DNA from: Hyphomonadaceae bacterium
Lineage (GTDB): Bacteria; Pseudomonadota; Alphaproteobacteria; Caulobacterales; Aquidulcibacteraceae
Direction of reading: 5' to 3'
DNA length: 64,000 nt
Assembly: GCA_023384105.1 (NCBI GenBank)
Contig: JAHDXR010000013.1
Span: forward strand, 1 to 64,000
This document shows positions 26,533-34,679 of this stretch, one piece after another (within the stretch, counting starts at the first letter, position 1; each line of letters starts with the position of its first letter). The position numbers and the translations under genes are program-made. The notes beneath the pieces are model-generated. The model worked only from the letters and a program-made list of their open reading frames with translations. It was not told the DNA's origin and did no database searches.

Positions 26533-27795
26533 TCAGACGCTTTCGTCTTCCAGCATGCGGCGCGCGGCGGACGGGCCTTCGCGGGCGAGGTCCGCCGCCT
26601 GCTGCAGCCATTCTTCTTCTTCGATGCGGCCGCGCAGCCGGAGATAATTGTCGATCCAGGCGACGTTCTCGGGCGTCCAGGCGGCGATCTGGTCGTAGTG
26701 AAACACGCCGAGCGCATAGAGCGTGCTCTGGCGCATCGGGCTGACGCCGTCGATCAGCGTGAGATCGTCCGGGGCGCCGTTGCGCGCAGCGCCCAGCACC
26801 GGCGGCTTCACGCGGCGCACCGGCGGCGACGCAGCATGCTCCGGTTCGTCGGACGCAACCGCTTCCGGCGCCGCCCGTGTCTCGGCGGCGCGCTGCTCCA
26901 GATGACGCAGGCGCGCTTCCAGATAGCGTGCGCGCCACCTCCAGAGATCGGGATCGATCGCCGGCGCGGCGGCGAGCGGCTGCGGCGCGGCCGGTTCAGC
27001 GTCCAGCTCAGCGGCTTGCGCCTGCAAGTGCGCGACGCGGCGCTCGAGATAAAGCAGGCGCCAGCGCAACAGCATGTCGACATCGGCGCTGGAGGCGAAC
27101 GGCGCATCCTCCGCGCCGGACTCCTCCTCGGCCGCAGGCGCCGTCAGCGCGCGCAATTCCTGCGTCAGATAACGCGCCCGCGCCTCCGCTTCGCGCACGC
27201 GCCAGTCCGGCAAGGGCGAAACCGGTTCGGGTTCAGCTTCAGGTTCAGGCAGCGGCGCCTGAGCCGCCATGCGAGCCTGGGTTTCAAGATACTCGACGCG
27301 GCGCTCAAAATAGCGCAGCCGCCAGGCCTGCAGCGTCGCATCGTGCTGCTGCGCGTCTTCCGCTCTCGCGGCGGCGTCCGCCTGCGCGGCGCGGAGTTCT
27401 TCCAATTCCAGTTCGGCGCCGCGCAGGCGCGCGATCTCGGCGTCCTGTTCCGCGCCGCGCTCGAACTGGCGGTGCAGCTCGGCAAGCTCCGCGGCGGCTT
27501 CGCTGTTGCGCGACCTGGCCTGATCGAGCGCCTGTTCAAGCTCGGCGATGCGGCTGTCGCGGATGCGCGCCAGGGTCTGGCCGGCTTCGGCGCGGGCGCG
27601 TTCCTCCTCGATCCGGCCCAAATCCTCCTCGCCGGCGGCGAGATGCGAAAGATCGCGGATCAGCTTGTCGCGGTCGCGGCGCAGCGCCTGGCGCTTGGGC
27701 GCGTCGCGCTGGGCGGCGAACAGCCAGCCGGCGACGCCCGCCGAGATCGCCGTCAGCAGCAGCCAGACCGCCAATTGTCCGATGAGATAGATCAT
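26533..27795 (-). CDS. Membrane-anchored coiled-coil protein with four internal repeats and an HHH-like end
   Basis: 420 residues. One N-terminal transmembrane helix (LIGQLAVWLLLTAISAGVAGWLF) leads into a long Ala/Glu/Arg coiled coil. Four degenerate repeats are spaced along it: WRLRYFERRVEYLE, WRVREAEARARYLT, WRLLYLERRVAHLQ and WRARYLEARLRHLE. The C-terminus (DLTLIDGVSPMRQSTLYALGV...) looks like the helix-hairpin-helix type domain often found at the ends of alphaproteobacterial envelope and NADH-dehydrogenase-like proteins. Its ATG overlaps the stop of the OmpA-domain gene. The function is not known. Confidence 0.7.
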   Translation of the reverse strand: MIYLIGQLAVWLLLTAISAGVAGWLFAAQRDAPKRQALRRDRDKLIRDLSHLAAGEEDLGRIEEERARAEAGQTLARIRDSRIAELEQALDQARSRNSEAAAELAELHRQFERGAEQDAEIARLRGAELELEELRAAQADAAARAEDAQQHDATLQAWRLRYFERRVEYLETQARMAAQAPLPEPEAEPEPVSPLPDWRVREAEARARYLTQELRALTAPAAEEESGAEDAPFASSADVDMLLRWRLLYLERRVAHLQAQAAELDAEPAAPQPLAAAPAIDPDLWRWRARYLEARLRHLEQRAAETRAAPEAVASDEPEHAASPPVRRVKPPVLGAARNGAPDDLTLIDGVSPMRQSTLYALGVFHYDQIAAWTPENVAWIDNYLRLRGRIEEEEWLQQAADLAREGPSAARRMLEDESV

Positions 27796-28925
27796 GGCCG
27801 GACCTCGCCGACATAGAATTCGATCCGGCGGTTCGCAGCGCGGCCGGCTTCGGTGTCGTTGCTTATGCGCGGGCTGTCGGGCCCGTAGCCGCGCGCCGTG
27901 AGGCGCGAACGCGAAACCCCCTGCGCGGCGAGATAGTTCGCCACCGCATCGGCGCGGGCGCGCGACAGGGTCATGTTGGCTTCGCGCGCGCCGACATTGT
28001 CGGTGTGGCCGGCGACTTCGAGCGCGAACCGGTCGCAGCGCAGCGCCACCGTGGCCAGCGCGTCGAGAATGCGGCGGCTGGACGGATCGATCGCCGCCGA
28101 GTTTTCGGGGAAGTTTATGACGTTGCGCTCCATCAGCCGGTCGAACGCGCGTTCGCAGGTCTCGGCGTCGCCGCTGTTGAGATTGAGCCCCTGCAGTTCG
28201 GGGTTCTGCACGTCGAGCCCGTCGATGGTGAAGGCGTAGCGCACGCGGAAGGGCGGCGGCGGCTCGGCGAAAAGCGCGTGGATCGCTCGCGCGCCTTCGC
28301 CGGTCGCGTCGCCGATGAACGCGACGTGGCTATCGATGATCCGCACCTCTCCCGTTTCGAGCCGCGCCAGCGCCCGGATGGCGGAACGCGCCACGCGTGC
28401 GAACGCGGGCGAAGCCGCCCCGCCCGCCACCTGCATCTCGTCGACCGGATCGGCGCCCGGAAACGCCGCGCGCGCGGCGCCCATCAGCGACTGGCGCGTG
28501 ATCTCGCTCGGGACGGCGCCGGAGAGTGTGACGCGCCCGTCGTCACGGCGCGCGCCCCATTGGAAGGGCCGCTGCATTGCGCCGATGGCGACACCGGAGA
28601 CATCGACGCTGGTGACGCCGCCGGCCCATGAGCCGCCGGGACCGGCGGCGGTGAGCGCGGCGCGGCGCGCGCTTTCGATCCCGCTCTCGTCCTCGACCAT
28701 GCCGCGCAGCACCGCGCGCTGGCCCTGCATCTCGATGTCGAGCCCCGGATAGCCGGCGGCGACCAGCGCGGAGGCGACGCGCTGCTCCAGCACGTGCGGC
28801 ATCCGCCACACCGCCCCGTCATGCGGCGCGAACAGGCCAAGCAGCATCGCCGCCAGCGCGCAGCCGCCGGCGATCAGGACCCCGGCCGGCAGCCGCCGCG
28901 GCGCGTTGTCGGCAGAATTGGTCAT
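27792..28925 (-). CDS. OmpA-domain protein with BON-like N-terminal part
   Basis: 377 residues with one N-terminal transmembrane or signal-anchor helix (GVLIAGGCALAAMLLGLFA). Two BON-like segments follow (EQRVASALVAAGYPGLDIEMQGQRA; DDGRVTLSGAVPSE), then a C-terminal OmpA peptidoglycan-binding domain from about residue 250 (NVINFPENSAAIDPSS, VAGHTDNVGAREANMTLSRARADAV). ATG 28925 overlaps the stop of the small gene upstream, and its own stop overlaps the coiled-coil gene. The layout resembles ArfA-type proteins. It probably lies in the inner membrane with its OmpA domain reaching the wall. Confidence 0.8.
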   Translation of the reverse strand: MTNSADNAPRRLPAGVLIAGGCALAAMLLGLFAPHDGAVWRMPHVLEQRVASALVAAGYPGLDIEMQGQRAVLRGMVEDESGIESARRAALTAAGPGGSWAGGVTSVDVSGVAIGAMQRPFQWGARRDDGRVTLSGAVPSEITRQSLMGAARAAFPGADPVDEMQVAGGAASPAFARVARSAIRALARLETGEVRIIDSHVAFIGDATGEGARAIHALFAEPPPPFRVRYAFTIDGLDVQNPELQGLNLNSGDAETCERAFDRLMERNVINFPENSAAIDPSSRRILDALATVALRCDRFALEVAGHTDNVGAREANMTLSRARADAVANYLAAQGVSRSRLTARGYGPDSPRISNDTEAGRAANRRIEFYVGEVRP

Positions 28926-29104
28926 GAGGCCCGCGCGCGGCGGACCTGGGCGTCGGTCAGAGCGGCGCGCAGCTCCTCCACCTCGCGCTCCTCCGCCCGG
29001 CGGCGCGCATCCGCAACCAAGGTGAAGATCCGCCAACCGGCGGCGAAGCCGATCAGGCCCGCCGCGATGAACAGGATCACCTGAGACAAGAACAGGCCGA
29101 TCAT
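28922..29104 (-). CDS. Small single-pass membrane protein, 60 aa
   Basis: MIGLFLSQVILFIAAGLIGFAAGWRIF is a clear membrane helix, followed by a charged helical tail (ADARRRAEEREVEELRAALTDAQVRR). I chose ATG 29104; the longer open frame upstream looks random. It overlaps the OmpA-domain gene by 4 bases (ATGA), making a translationally coupled run of three: this gene, the OmpA-domain gene, the coiled-coil gene. It looks like an assembly or anchoring partner, which is inference. Confidence 0.65.
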   Translation of the reverse strand: MIGLFLSQVILFIAAGLIGFAAGWRIFTLVADARRRAEEREVEELRAALTDAQVRRARAS

Positions 29105-29136
29105 CTTTCCCGCGCCGCGTGCGCCCCTCGTTAGCT

Positions 29137-29151
29137 TTAACGCCCTTCTAA
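29137..29151. promoter_or_regulatory. Possible CtrA-like site in a divergent promoter
   Basis: TTAACGCCCTTCTAA differs by one base from the CtrA consensus TTAA-N7-TTAA. It lies in the 105-bp gap between the membrane-protein operon (minus strand) and the TrmH-type methyltransferase gene (plus strand). One-mismatch sites do occur by chance. Confidence 0.25.
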
Positions 29152-29209
29152 TGCCCGCAGAACTAGGCGAAAACCCGAAACACCCACCGAGGCGAACGCA
29201 CGAGAGAAG

Positions 29210-30016
29210 ATGGCGCACCAGATCACCAGCGCGTCGAACCCGCTGATCAAGACGCTGAAGAGCCTGCACATGAAGAAGGCGCGCGCCGAGACCGGCCTGT
29301 TCCTGGCCGAGGGCGCGCGTCTGGCGGTCGAAGCGGCCGATCTGGGCGTCTGGCCGGACATCCTGCTGTTCTCGCCGGCGGCGATGGCGCGCGGCCAGGT
29401 ACGGACGCTGATCGCCGAAGCGGAGCGGCGCCGGGTGCGCACGGTCGAGACCAGCGAGACGCTGCTCGCCCAGATCTCCAAGCGCGACAATCCGCAGACG
29501 GTGATCGGCGCCTACAAGCAGGCGCTGGCGCCGCTGGAGTCGATCGAAGGCGAGACCGTCGTGGCGCTGGAAGGCGTGCGCGATCCGGGCAATCTCGGCG
29601 CCATCCTGCGCACGGCGGATTCCACCGGCGCGGGCGGCGTGGTGCTGGTGGGCGAGAGCTGCGATCCGTTCTCGGTGGAGGCGGTGCGGGCGAGCATGGG
29701 CTCGCTGTTCGCGGTGAAGCTGGCGCGGGCTTCGTTCGACGAGCTGGCGCGCTACAAGGAAACGCGCGGCGCGGAAATGATGGGCCTGTCGCTGAAAGGC
29801 GCCCCGCTCGATCCCGGCGCGCCGGCGCCGGCGAAGGCGATCGTGCTAATGGGCAACGAGCAATCGGGATTGCCGGACGATATGGAAGCGGCGTGCGATC
29901 ATCTGGTGAAGCTGCCGATGCGCGGGCGCGCGGACAGCTTGAACCTGGCGATCGCGACCGGCGTGATGCTCTACGATTTGTGGCGGAGACGCGGATATGA
30001 CGGCGCGCGCGCCTGA
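29210..30016 (+). CDS. TrmH/SpoU family RNA 2'-O-methyltransferase
   Basis: SPOUT-class RNA ribose methyltransferase of 268 residues. An N-terminal substrate-binding domain (ITSASNPLIKTLKSLHMKKARAE) precedes the knotted domain with the three family motifs: GNLGAILRTAD near residue 128, VLMGNEQSGLPDD near 210 and MRGRADSLNLAIATGVMLYD near 240. It may modify 23S rRNA (RlmB/TsnR relatives). It overlaps the next gene by 20 bp, so the two are co-expressed. Confidence 0.88.
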   Translation: MAHQITSASNPLIKTLKSLHMKKARAETGLFLAEGARLAVEAADLGVWPDILLFSPAAMARGQVRTLIAEAERRRVRTVETSETLLAQISKRDNPQTVIGAYKQALAPLESIEGETVVALEGVRDPGNLGAILRTADSTGAGGVVLVGESCDPFSVEAVRASMGSLFAVKLARASFDELARYKETRGAEMMGLSLKGAPLDPGAPAPAKAIVLMGNEQSGLPDDMEAACDHLVKLPMRGRADSLNLAIATGVMLYDLWRRRGYDGARA

Positions 30017-30905
30017 GATTTTGATCGCCGACGACTGGCGCGACTATCGCCTGCTCGATTCCGGCCATGGCGGCAAGCTCGAACAGGTCGGCCCCTACCG
30101 CTTCGTGCGGCCGGAGCCGCAGGCTTTGTGGGCGCCGTCGCTGCCGACGCGCGAGTGGGACAGCGCCGATGCGATCTTCACCGGCGCCGGCGGCGAGGAC
30201 GATGACGGCGGCCGCTGGCGTTTCAAGCGCGACCTGCCGCAGAGCTGGGTGCTGCACTGGGACGATCTTGCGTTCCTGTCGCGGCCGACGCCGTTCCGGC
30301 ACCTCGCCTTCTTTCCGGAGCACTCCGTGCATTGGCGCTATGCGCGCGAGTGCCTGAAGGCGCATCGCGGCGGCCAGCCCGAGGTGCTGAACCTGTTCGG
30401 CTATACCGGGCTCGCAACGCTCGCCTGCGCCAAGGCCGGCGCGAAGGTGACGCACGTGGACGCCTCGAAGAAGGCGATCGGCTTTGCACGCGACAATCAG
30501 CGCGAGGCGGGATTGGAGCACGCGCCGATCCGCTGGATCGCCGACGATGCGCTGACGTTCGTGAAGCGCGAGATCCGGCGCGGGCGGCGCTATGACGGCG
30601 TGATCCTCGATCCGCCGAAATTCGGGCGCGGCCCCAGCGGCGAAACCTGGCGGCTCGAGAACGATCTGCCGGAACTGCTGGAGACGTGCCAAACGCTGCT
30701 GCGCGCCGATCCCGACGATCGCGCCAGCGCCAAGGGCTTCATGATCGCGACCGTGTATGCGGTGCGGCTTTCGTATCTGGCGCTGGCGCAGACGGCGCAG
30801 CAGATGTTCGCGGGCGGCGCGTGGCAGACCGGCGAAATGGCGCTGCCGCACACGGGACGCGATCTGCTGCTGCCGACGGCGATCTTCGCACGCTGGCGGG
30901 GGTGA
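29997..30905 (+). CDS. Class I SAM-dependent methyltransferase (RlmI/RlmK-like)
   Basis: 302 residues. Rossmann motif I is VLNLFGYTGLATLACAKAG, followed by VTHVDASKKAIGFARDNQREAG and the catalytic-type DGVILDPPKFGRGPSGETW. These match the RlmI/RlmK rRNA (cytosine-C5) methyltransferase group, but without the N-terminal PUA domain, so the target is unclear. It is coupled to the TrmH-type gene by a 20-bp overlap; the pair probably serves RNA modification. A composite repeat starts 8 bp after the stop. Confidence 0.8.
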   Translation: MTARAPEILIADDWRDYRLLDSGHGGKLEQVGPYRFVRPEPQALWAPSLPTREWDSADAIFTGAGGEDDDGGRWRFKRDLPQSWVLHWDDLAFLSRPTPFRHLAFFPEHSVHWRYARECLKAHRGGQPEVLNLFGYTGLATLACAKAGAKVTHVDASKKAIGFARDNQREAGLEHAPIRWIADDALTFVKREIRRGRRYDGVILDPPKFGRGPSGETWRLENDLPELLETCQTLLRADPDDRASAKGFMIATVYAVRLSYLALAQTAQQMFAGGAWQTGEMALPHTGRDLLLPTAIFARWRG

Positions 30906-30912
30906 AGCGGAT

Positions 30913-31166
30913 ATGGACCGCCGGCGTCCCGCCGGCCTGCGCCATTTCAGCTTCAAGCCGCATACAGGATGAAGCGGTGTTGCCCAACCAGAGTCATTCC
31001 GGGCGGAGCGAAGCGGAGACCCGGAACCCAGGGCAGCCGGCGCATCGTTTGCCCTGGGTTCCGGATCGCGCTCCGCGCGTTCGGAATGACGCAACGAACA
31101 GGAGGACAGATCTCCAGCCGCATACAGGATGAAACGCCGTATGTCGGCTGGAAGCCGGCGGTCCAT
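30913..31166. repeat. Composite element A with nested GTCATTCCG palindrome
   Basis: Outer ends ATGGACCGCCGGC (30913-30925) and GCCGGCGGTCCAT (31154-31166), 254 bp. Inside is a second palindrome, GAGTCATTCCG (30991-31001) with TCGGAATGAC (31081-31090), flanked by an 18-base direct repeat AGCCGCATACAGGATGAA (30956-30973 and 31116-31133). It lies between the convergent methyltransferase and dnaE2 genes. Confidence 0.9.
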
Positions 31167-31174
31167 GGGGGCGG

Positions 31175-34100
31175 CTAGTGGAAGTTGCGGCCTTTCGGCA
31201 TGACGTTGGCTGCGGCTGAAAGATCGAGGCGGATGTTGCGGGGATGGCGATGGGCGTCGTCGCGGCGGGGACCCGGCCCGTTCTGGCGCGGCTCATCGCG
31301 GCTCTGCGGGCCGGCGGAAAGCCGCGCCAGCAGCGGATTCCAATCGTGCACGCGCTCGGCGACGACGTGGATGACGCCGCTTTCGTTCTGCACCGGGCCG
31401 TCGACGGCGACGAGGCGTCCGCCCAGCACTTCGCGGCGGAATTGCTCGAACAGCTTCGGCCAGACGACGATGTTGGCGATGCCGGTTTCGTCCTCCAGCG
31501 TCATGAAGATGACGCCCGACGCCGTGCCCGGACGCTGGCGCACCAGCACGAGGCCGGCGACGCGCATGCGCTGGCCGCTCGGCGTCTGCGCCAGCCGCCC
31601 GGCCTCGACCGCACGGCGCGCGGCGAGCGCATCGCGCAGCAGCGCGCACGGATGCGCCTTCAGCGAAAGCCCGAGCGTGCGATAATCCTCAACCACGTGC
31701 TCGCCCAGGAGCATCGGCGGCAGGTCGAAATCCGGCTCCGTGGCGCGGGCGTCGCTGCTCGCGAACAGCGGCAAATCCTCCTGCCCGCCGGTGCGGTTGA
31801 GCGCCCGCGCGATCCAGAGCGCGTCGCGGCGGTCCAGGCCGAGCGAACGGAACGCATCGATATCGGCGAGGCGCTCGATGACGAACGCCGGCAATCCGCT
31901 GCGCAGCCACAGGTCGCGGACGGAATCGTAGCCCGCGCCGCGCGTCTCGACGAGACGGCGCATCGCGTCTTCGCTCAGCCCTTGCGCCTGGCGGAAGCCA
32001 AGCCGCAGCGCTTTCGTCGTGCGGATGTCGTGCTTCATTTCGGCGTGGCGGCGGTGCAGCCGCTGCGCGGCCGCAGGCCCCGGTTCGAGCACATTGTCCC
32101 AGTCGGAATGGTTGATGTCGATCGGGCGCACTTCGACGCCGTGCTCGGCCGCGTCGCGGACGATCTGCGCCGGCGCGTAGAAGCCCATGGGCTGGGCGTT
32201 CAGCAGGGCGGCGGCGAAAACGTCCGGATAATGGCACTTGAGCCAGCAGGAGGCATAGACCAGCAGCGCGAAGCTCGCGGCGTGGCTCTCGGGAAAGCCG
32301 TACTCGCCGAACCCCTCGATCTGCCGGAACGAGGCTTCCGCGAACGCCCGCGCATAGCCTTTGCCCACCATGCCTTCGATGAACTTCTGCTTGAGCTTGC
32401 CGATGGTCCCGACGCGCTTGAACGTCGCCATCGCGCGGCGCAGCTTGTCCGCCTCGTCCGGCGTGAAGCCGGCGGCGACGATGGCGATCTGCATCGCCTG
32501 TTCCTGAAACAGCGGCACGCCCAGCGTGCGCTTAAGCACGACTTCAAGCTCCTTGGACGGATAGGTCACGCCTTCCAGGCCCTGGCGCCGCTTCAGGTAG
32601 GGATGCACCATCCCGCCCTGAATCGGCCCGGGGCGCACGATCGCCACTTCGATGACGAGATCGTAGAACGTTTTCGGCCGCAGGCGCGGCAGCATCGACA
32701 TCTGCGCCCGGCTTTCGACCTGGAACACGCCGATGGAATCGGCGCGGTGCAGCATCGCGTAAACGCGCGGATCCTCCTTCGGCAGCGTGCGCAGATCGAG
32801 CGGCGCGTCGTCCGCGCGCCCCGTGCGCCGCGCCCAGTCGGGATAAGCGGAATTGACGATGTCGAACGCCTTTTTCAGGCAGGACAGCATGCCCAATCCC
32901 AGCAGGTCGACTTTCAGGATGCCGAGCGCTTCCAGATCGTCCTTGTCCCATTCAACGACGGTGCGCTCCTCCATCGCCGCGTTCTGGATGGGCACGACGT
33001 CGTGCAGCTTTTCGCGGGTGATGACGAAGCCGCCGACATGCTGCGAAAGATGGCGCGGGAAGCCCTGCAGCTCGTTCGCCAGCGCGATGCATCGCATCAG
33101 CCGCGGATCGCCGACGTCGAAGCCGTGCTCGCGCAGATCGTCTTCCGAGACGCCCTTCGACCACCAATGCAGCATCTTCGCGAACTGGCCGATGCTGTCC
33201 TCCGAATAGCCGAACACTTTCGCCACCTCGCGCATGGCGCTGCGCCCGCGATAGCAGATCAAGGTCGCTGCAAGGCCCGCCCGCTCGCGGCTGTATTTCT
33301 TGTAGACGTACTGGATCACCTCTTCGCGGCGCTCGTGCTCGAAATCGACGTCGATATCCGGCGGCTCGCCCCGCTCCTCCGAAACGAAGCGCTCGAACAC
33401 GAGATTGCCGCCGACGGGATCGACCTCGGTGACGCCCAGCATGTAGCAGATCGTGGAGTTCGCGGCCGATCCCCGGCCCTGGCAGAGGATCGGGTCGATC
33501 GGCTTGCCGTCCTTGTCCTTGCCGGAGCGCGCGAAGGCGACGATGTCGGCGACGGTCAGGAAATATGGCGCGTATTTGAGCCGGGCGACGATATCGAGCT
33601 CCTTGCGCAGCGTCGCGGCGACGGACTCCGGCACGCCGTCCGGGTAGCGCCGCTTCGCGCCCGCGGCGACCTGCGCCTCCAGCGCCGCCTGCGGATCGGT
33701 GAAGCCCTCGGCGGTTTCCTCCGGGTATTCGTAGCGCAGCTGGTCCATCGAAAAGCTTACGCCGTCGAGAAACCGGAGGCTCTCCGCCACGGCTTCGGGC
33801 GCGTCGCTGTAGAGCCGGCGTATTTCCTCCGGCGGCTTGAGCTGGCGTTCGGCGTTCCTGGCCAGCAGCGCGCCCGCTTCGTCGAGCCGCTTCTTCTCGC
33901 GAATGCAGGTGACGACATCGAGCAGCGGCCGGCGATCGCCGCGATGCATCAACGGTTCGGTGGTCGCGATGAGCCGCGCGCCGGTTTCCGCGGCGAGCGC
34001 CTTGAGCAGGCGGATGCGGCGCGCGTCCTCGCCGTCGAGCCGGAACGGCGCGGCGAGCCAGGCCTCGCCGGAGGCCGCGCGGATCTCCTGCAGCCAGCCG

Positions 34101-34528
34101 CCGAGCGCGGCGGGGGTTTCGCCGGGCCCGAAAGCCGGGATGAGGATCGTCTGCAGGCCGTCGGCGTGGGCGAGGTAATCGGCGAAATCGAGCCAGCATT
34201 CGCCTTTCGGCGCGCGGCGGTTGCCGAGCGTGAGCAGCCGCGTGAGCCGGGCGTAGGCGGCGCGATCCTGCGGATAGACGACGAGGTCCGGCGCGCCGTC
34301 GCGAAACACGAGCCGCGCGCCGACGATGAGGCGCAAGTCCCGCCCCTCCTCGCGCATCGTCTTCACCTGCACATGCGCCCGCACCACCCCCGCCAGCGTG
34401 TTGCGGTCGGCGACGCCGATGCCGGCCAGCCCAAGCGCGACCGCCTGCTCGGCCATGTCCTCCGGATGCGAACCGCCCCGGAGGAAGGAGAAGTTCGTGG
34501 TGACGCACAGTTCGGCAAACGCGGTCAT
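31175..34528 (-). CDS. dnaE2: Error-prone DNA polymerase DnaE2 (ImuC)
   Basis: Translesion C-family polymerase of the SOS mutasome, working with ImuA and ImuB on damaged templates. 1117 residues: N-terminal PHP domain (CVTTNFSFLRGGSHPEDM), palm with the PDIDVDFEHERRE acidic motif, fingers, OB-fold region (MRVAGLVLVRQRPGTASGVIF), and the typical DnaE2 closing PKGRNFH. ATG 34528 is set by AAGGAG 7 bases upstream; the GTG two codons earlier is too close. It is the last gene of imuA-imuB-dnaE2, after a 151-bp gap holding an inverted repeat. Confidence 0.96.
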   Translation of the reverse strand: MTAFAELCVTTNFSFLRGGSHPEDMAEQAVALGLAGIGVADRNTLAGVVRAHVQVKTMREEGRDLRLIVGARLVFRDGAPDLVVYPQDRAAYARLTRLLTLGNRRAPKGECWLDFADYLAHADGLQTILIPAFGPGETPAALGGWLQEIRAASGEAWLAAPFRLDGEDARRIRLLKALAAETGARLIATTEPLMHRGDRRPLLDVVTCIREKKRLDEAGALLARNAERQLKPPEEIRRLYSDAPEAVAESLRFLDGVSFSMDQLRYEYPEETAEGFTDPQAALEAQVAAGAKRRYPDGVPESVAATLRKELDIVARLKYAPYFLTVADIVAFARSGKDKDGKPIDPILCQGRGSAANSTICYMLGVTEVDPVGGNLVFERFVSEERGEPPDIDVDFEHERREEVIQYVYKKYSRERAGLAATLICYRGRSAMREVAKVFGYSEDSIGQFAKMLHWWSKGVSEDDLREHGFDVGDPRLMRCIALANELQGFPRHLSQHVGGFVITREKLHDVVPIQNAAMEERTVVEWDKDDLEALGILKVDLLGLGMLSCLKKAFDIVNSAYPDWARRTGRADDAPLDLRTLPKEDPRVYAMLHRADSIGVFQVESRAQMSMLPRLRPKTFYDLVIEVAIVRPGPIQGGMVHPYLKRRQGLEGVTYPSKELEVVLKRTLGVPLFQEQAMQIAIVAAGFTPDEADKLRRAMATFKRVGTIGKLKQKFIEGMVGKGYARAFAEASFRQIEGFGEYGFPESHAASFALLVYASCWLKCHYPDVFAAALLNAQPMGFYAPAQIVRDAAEHGVEVRPIDINHSDWDNVLEPGPAAAQRLHRRHAEMKHDIRTTKALRLGFRQAQGLSEDAMRRLVETRGAGYDSVRDLWLRSGLPAFVIERLADIDAFRSLGLDRRDALWIARALNRTGGQEDLPLFASSDARATEPDFDLPPMLLGEHVVEDYRTLGLSLKAHPCALLRDALAARRAVEAGRLAQTPSGQRMRVAGLVLVRQRPGTASGVIFMTLEDETGIANIVVWPKLFEQFRREVLGGRLVAVDGPVQNESGVIHVVAERVHDWNPLLARLSAGPQSRDEPRQNGPGPRRDDAHRHPRNIRLDLSAAANVMPKGRNFH

Positions 34529-34552
34529 GCGCACGCTCCTTCGGAGCGCGCC

Positions 34553-34677
34553 GAGAAATCAGAAACCAGAACACAGAAGCCAGAAATGCTCACCTGAAGG
34601 TCCTCGAAAGATCTCACCGGTTCGCTCATCTCACCCCCTTAGTTCTGACTTCTGACCTCTAATTTCTGATTTCTGAG
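34553..34677. repeat. Inverted repeat of CAGAA/TTCTG units between imuB and dnaE2
   Basis: The left arm at 34553-34588 is built of CAGAA-like units (AATCAGAAACCAGAACACAG and on), and the right arm at 34643-34677 of TTCTG-like units (TTCTGACTTCTGACCTCTAA and on). The arms are near-complements over about 33 bases. Its low GC stands out from the surroundings. It fills the gap between imuB and dnaE2 within one operon. Confidence 0.8.
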
Positions 34678-34679
34678 TC

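Noticed and set aside
30943-31166. Small open frames within the composite repeats (for example starting MDRRRPAGL)
   Set aside because: They recur in several element copies because the repeat end itself is open in that frame; none has a ribosome site or a stable protein pattern.
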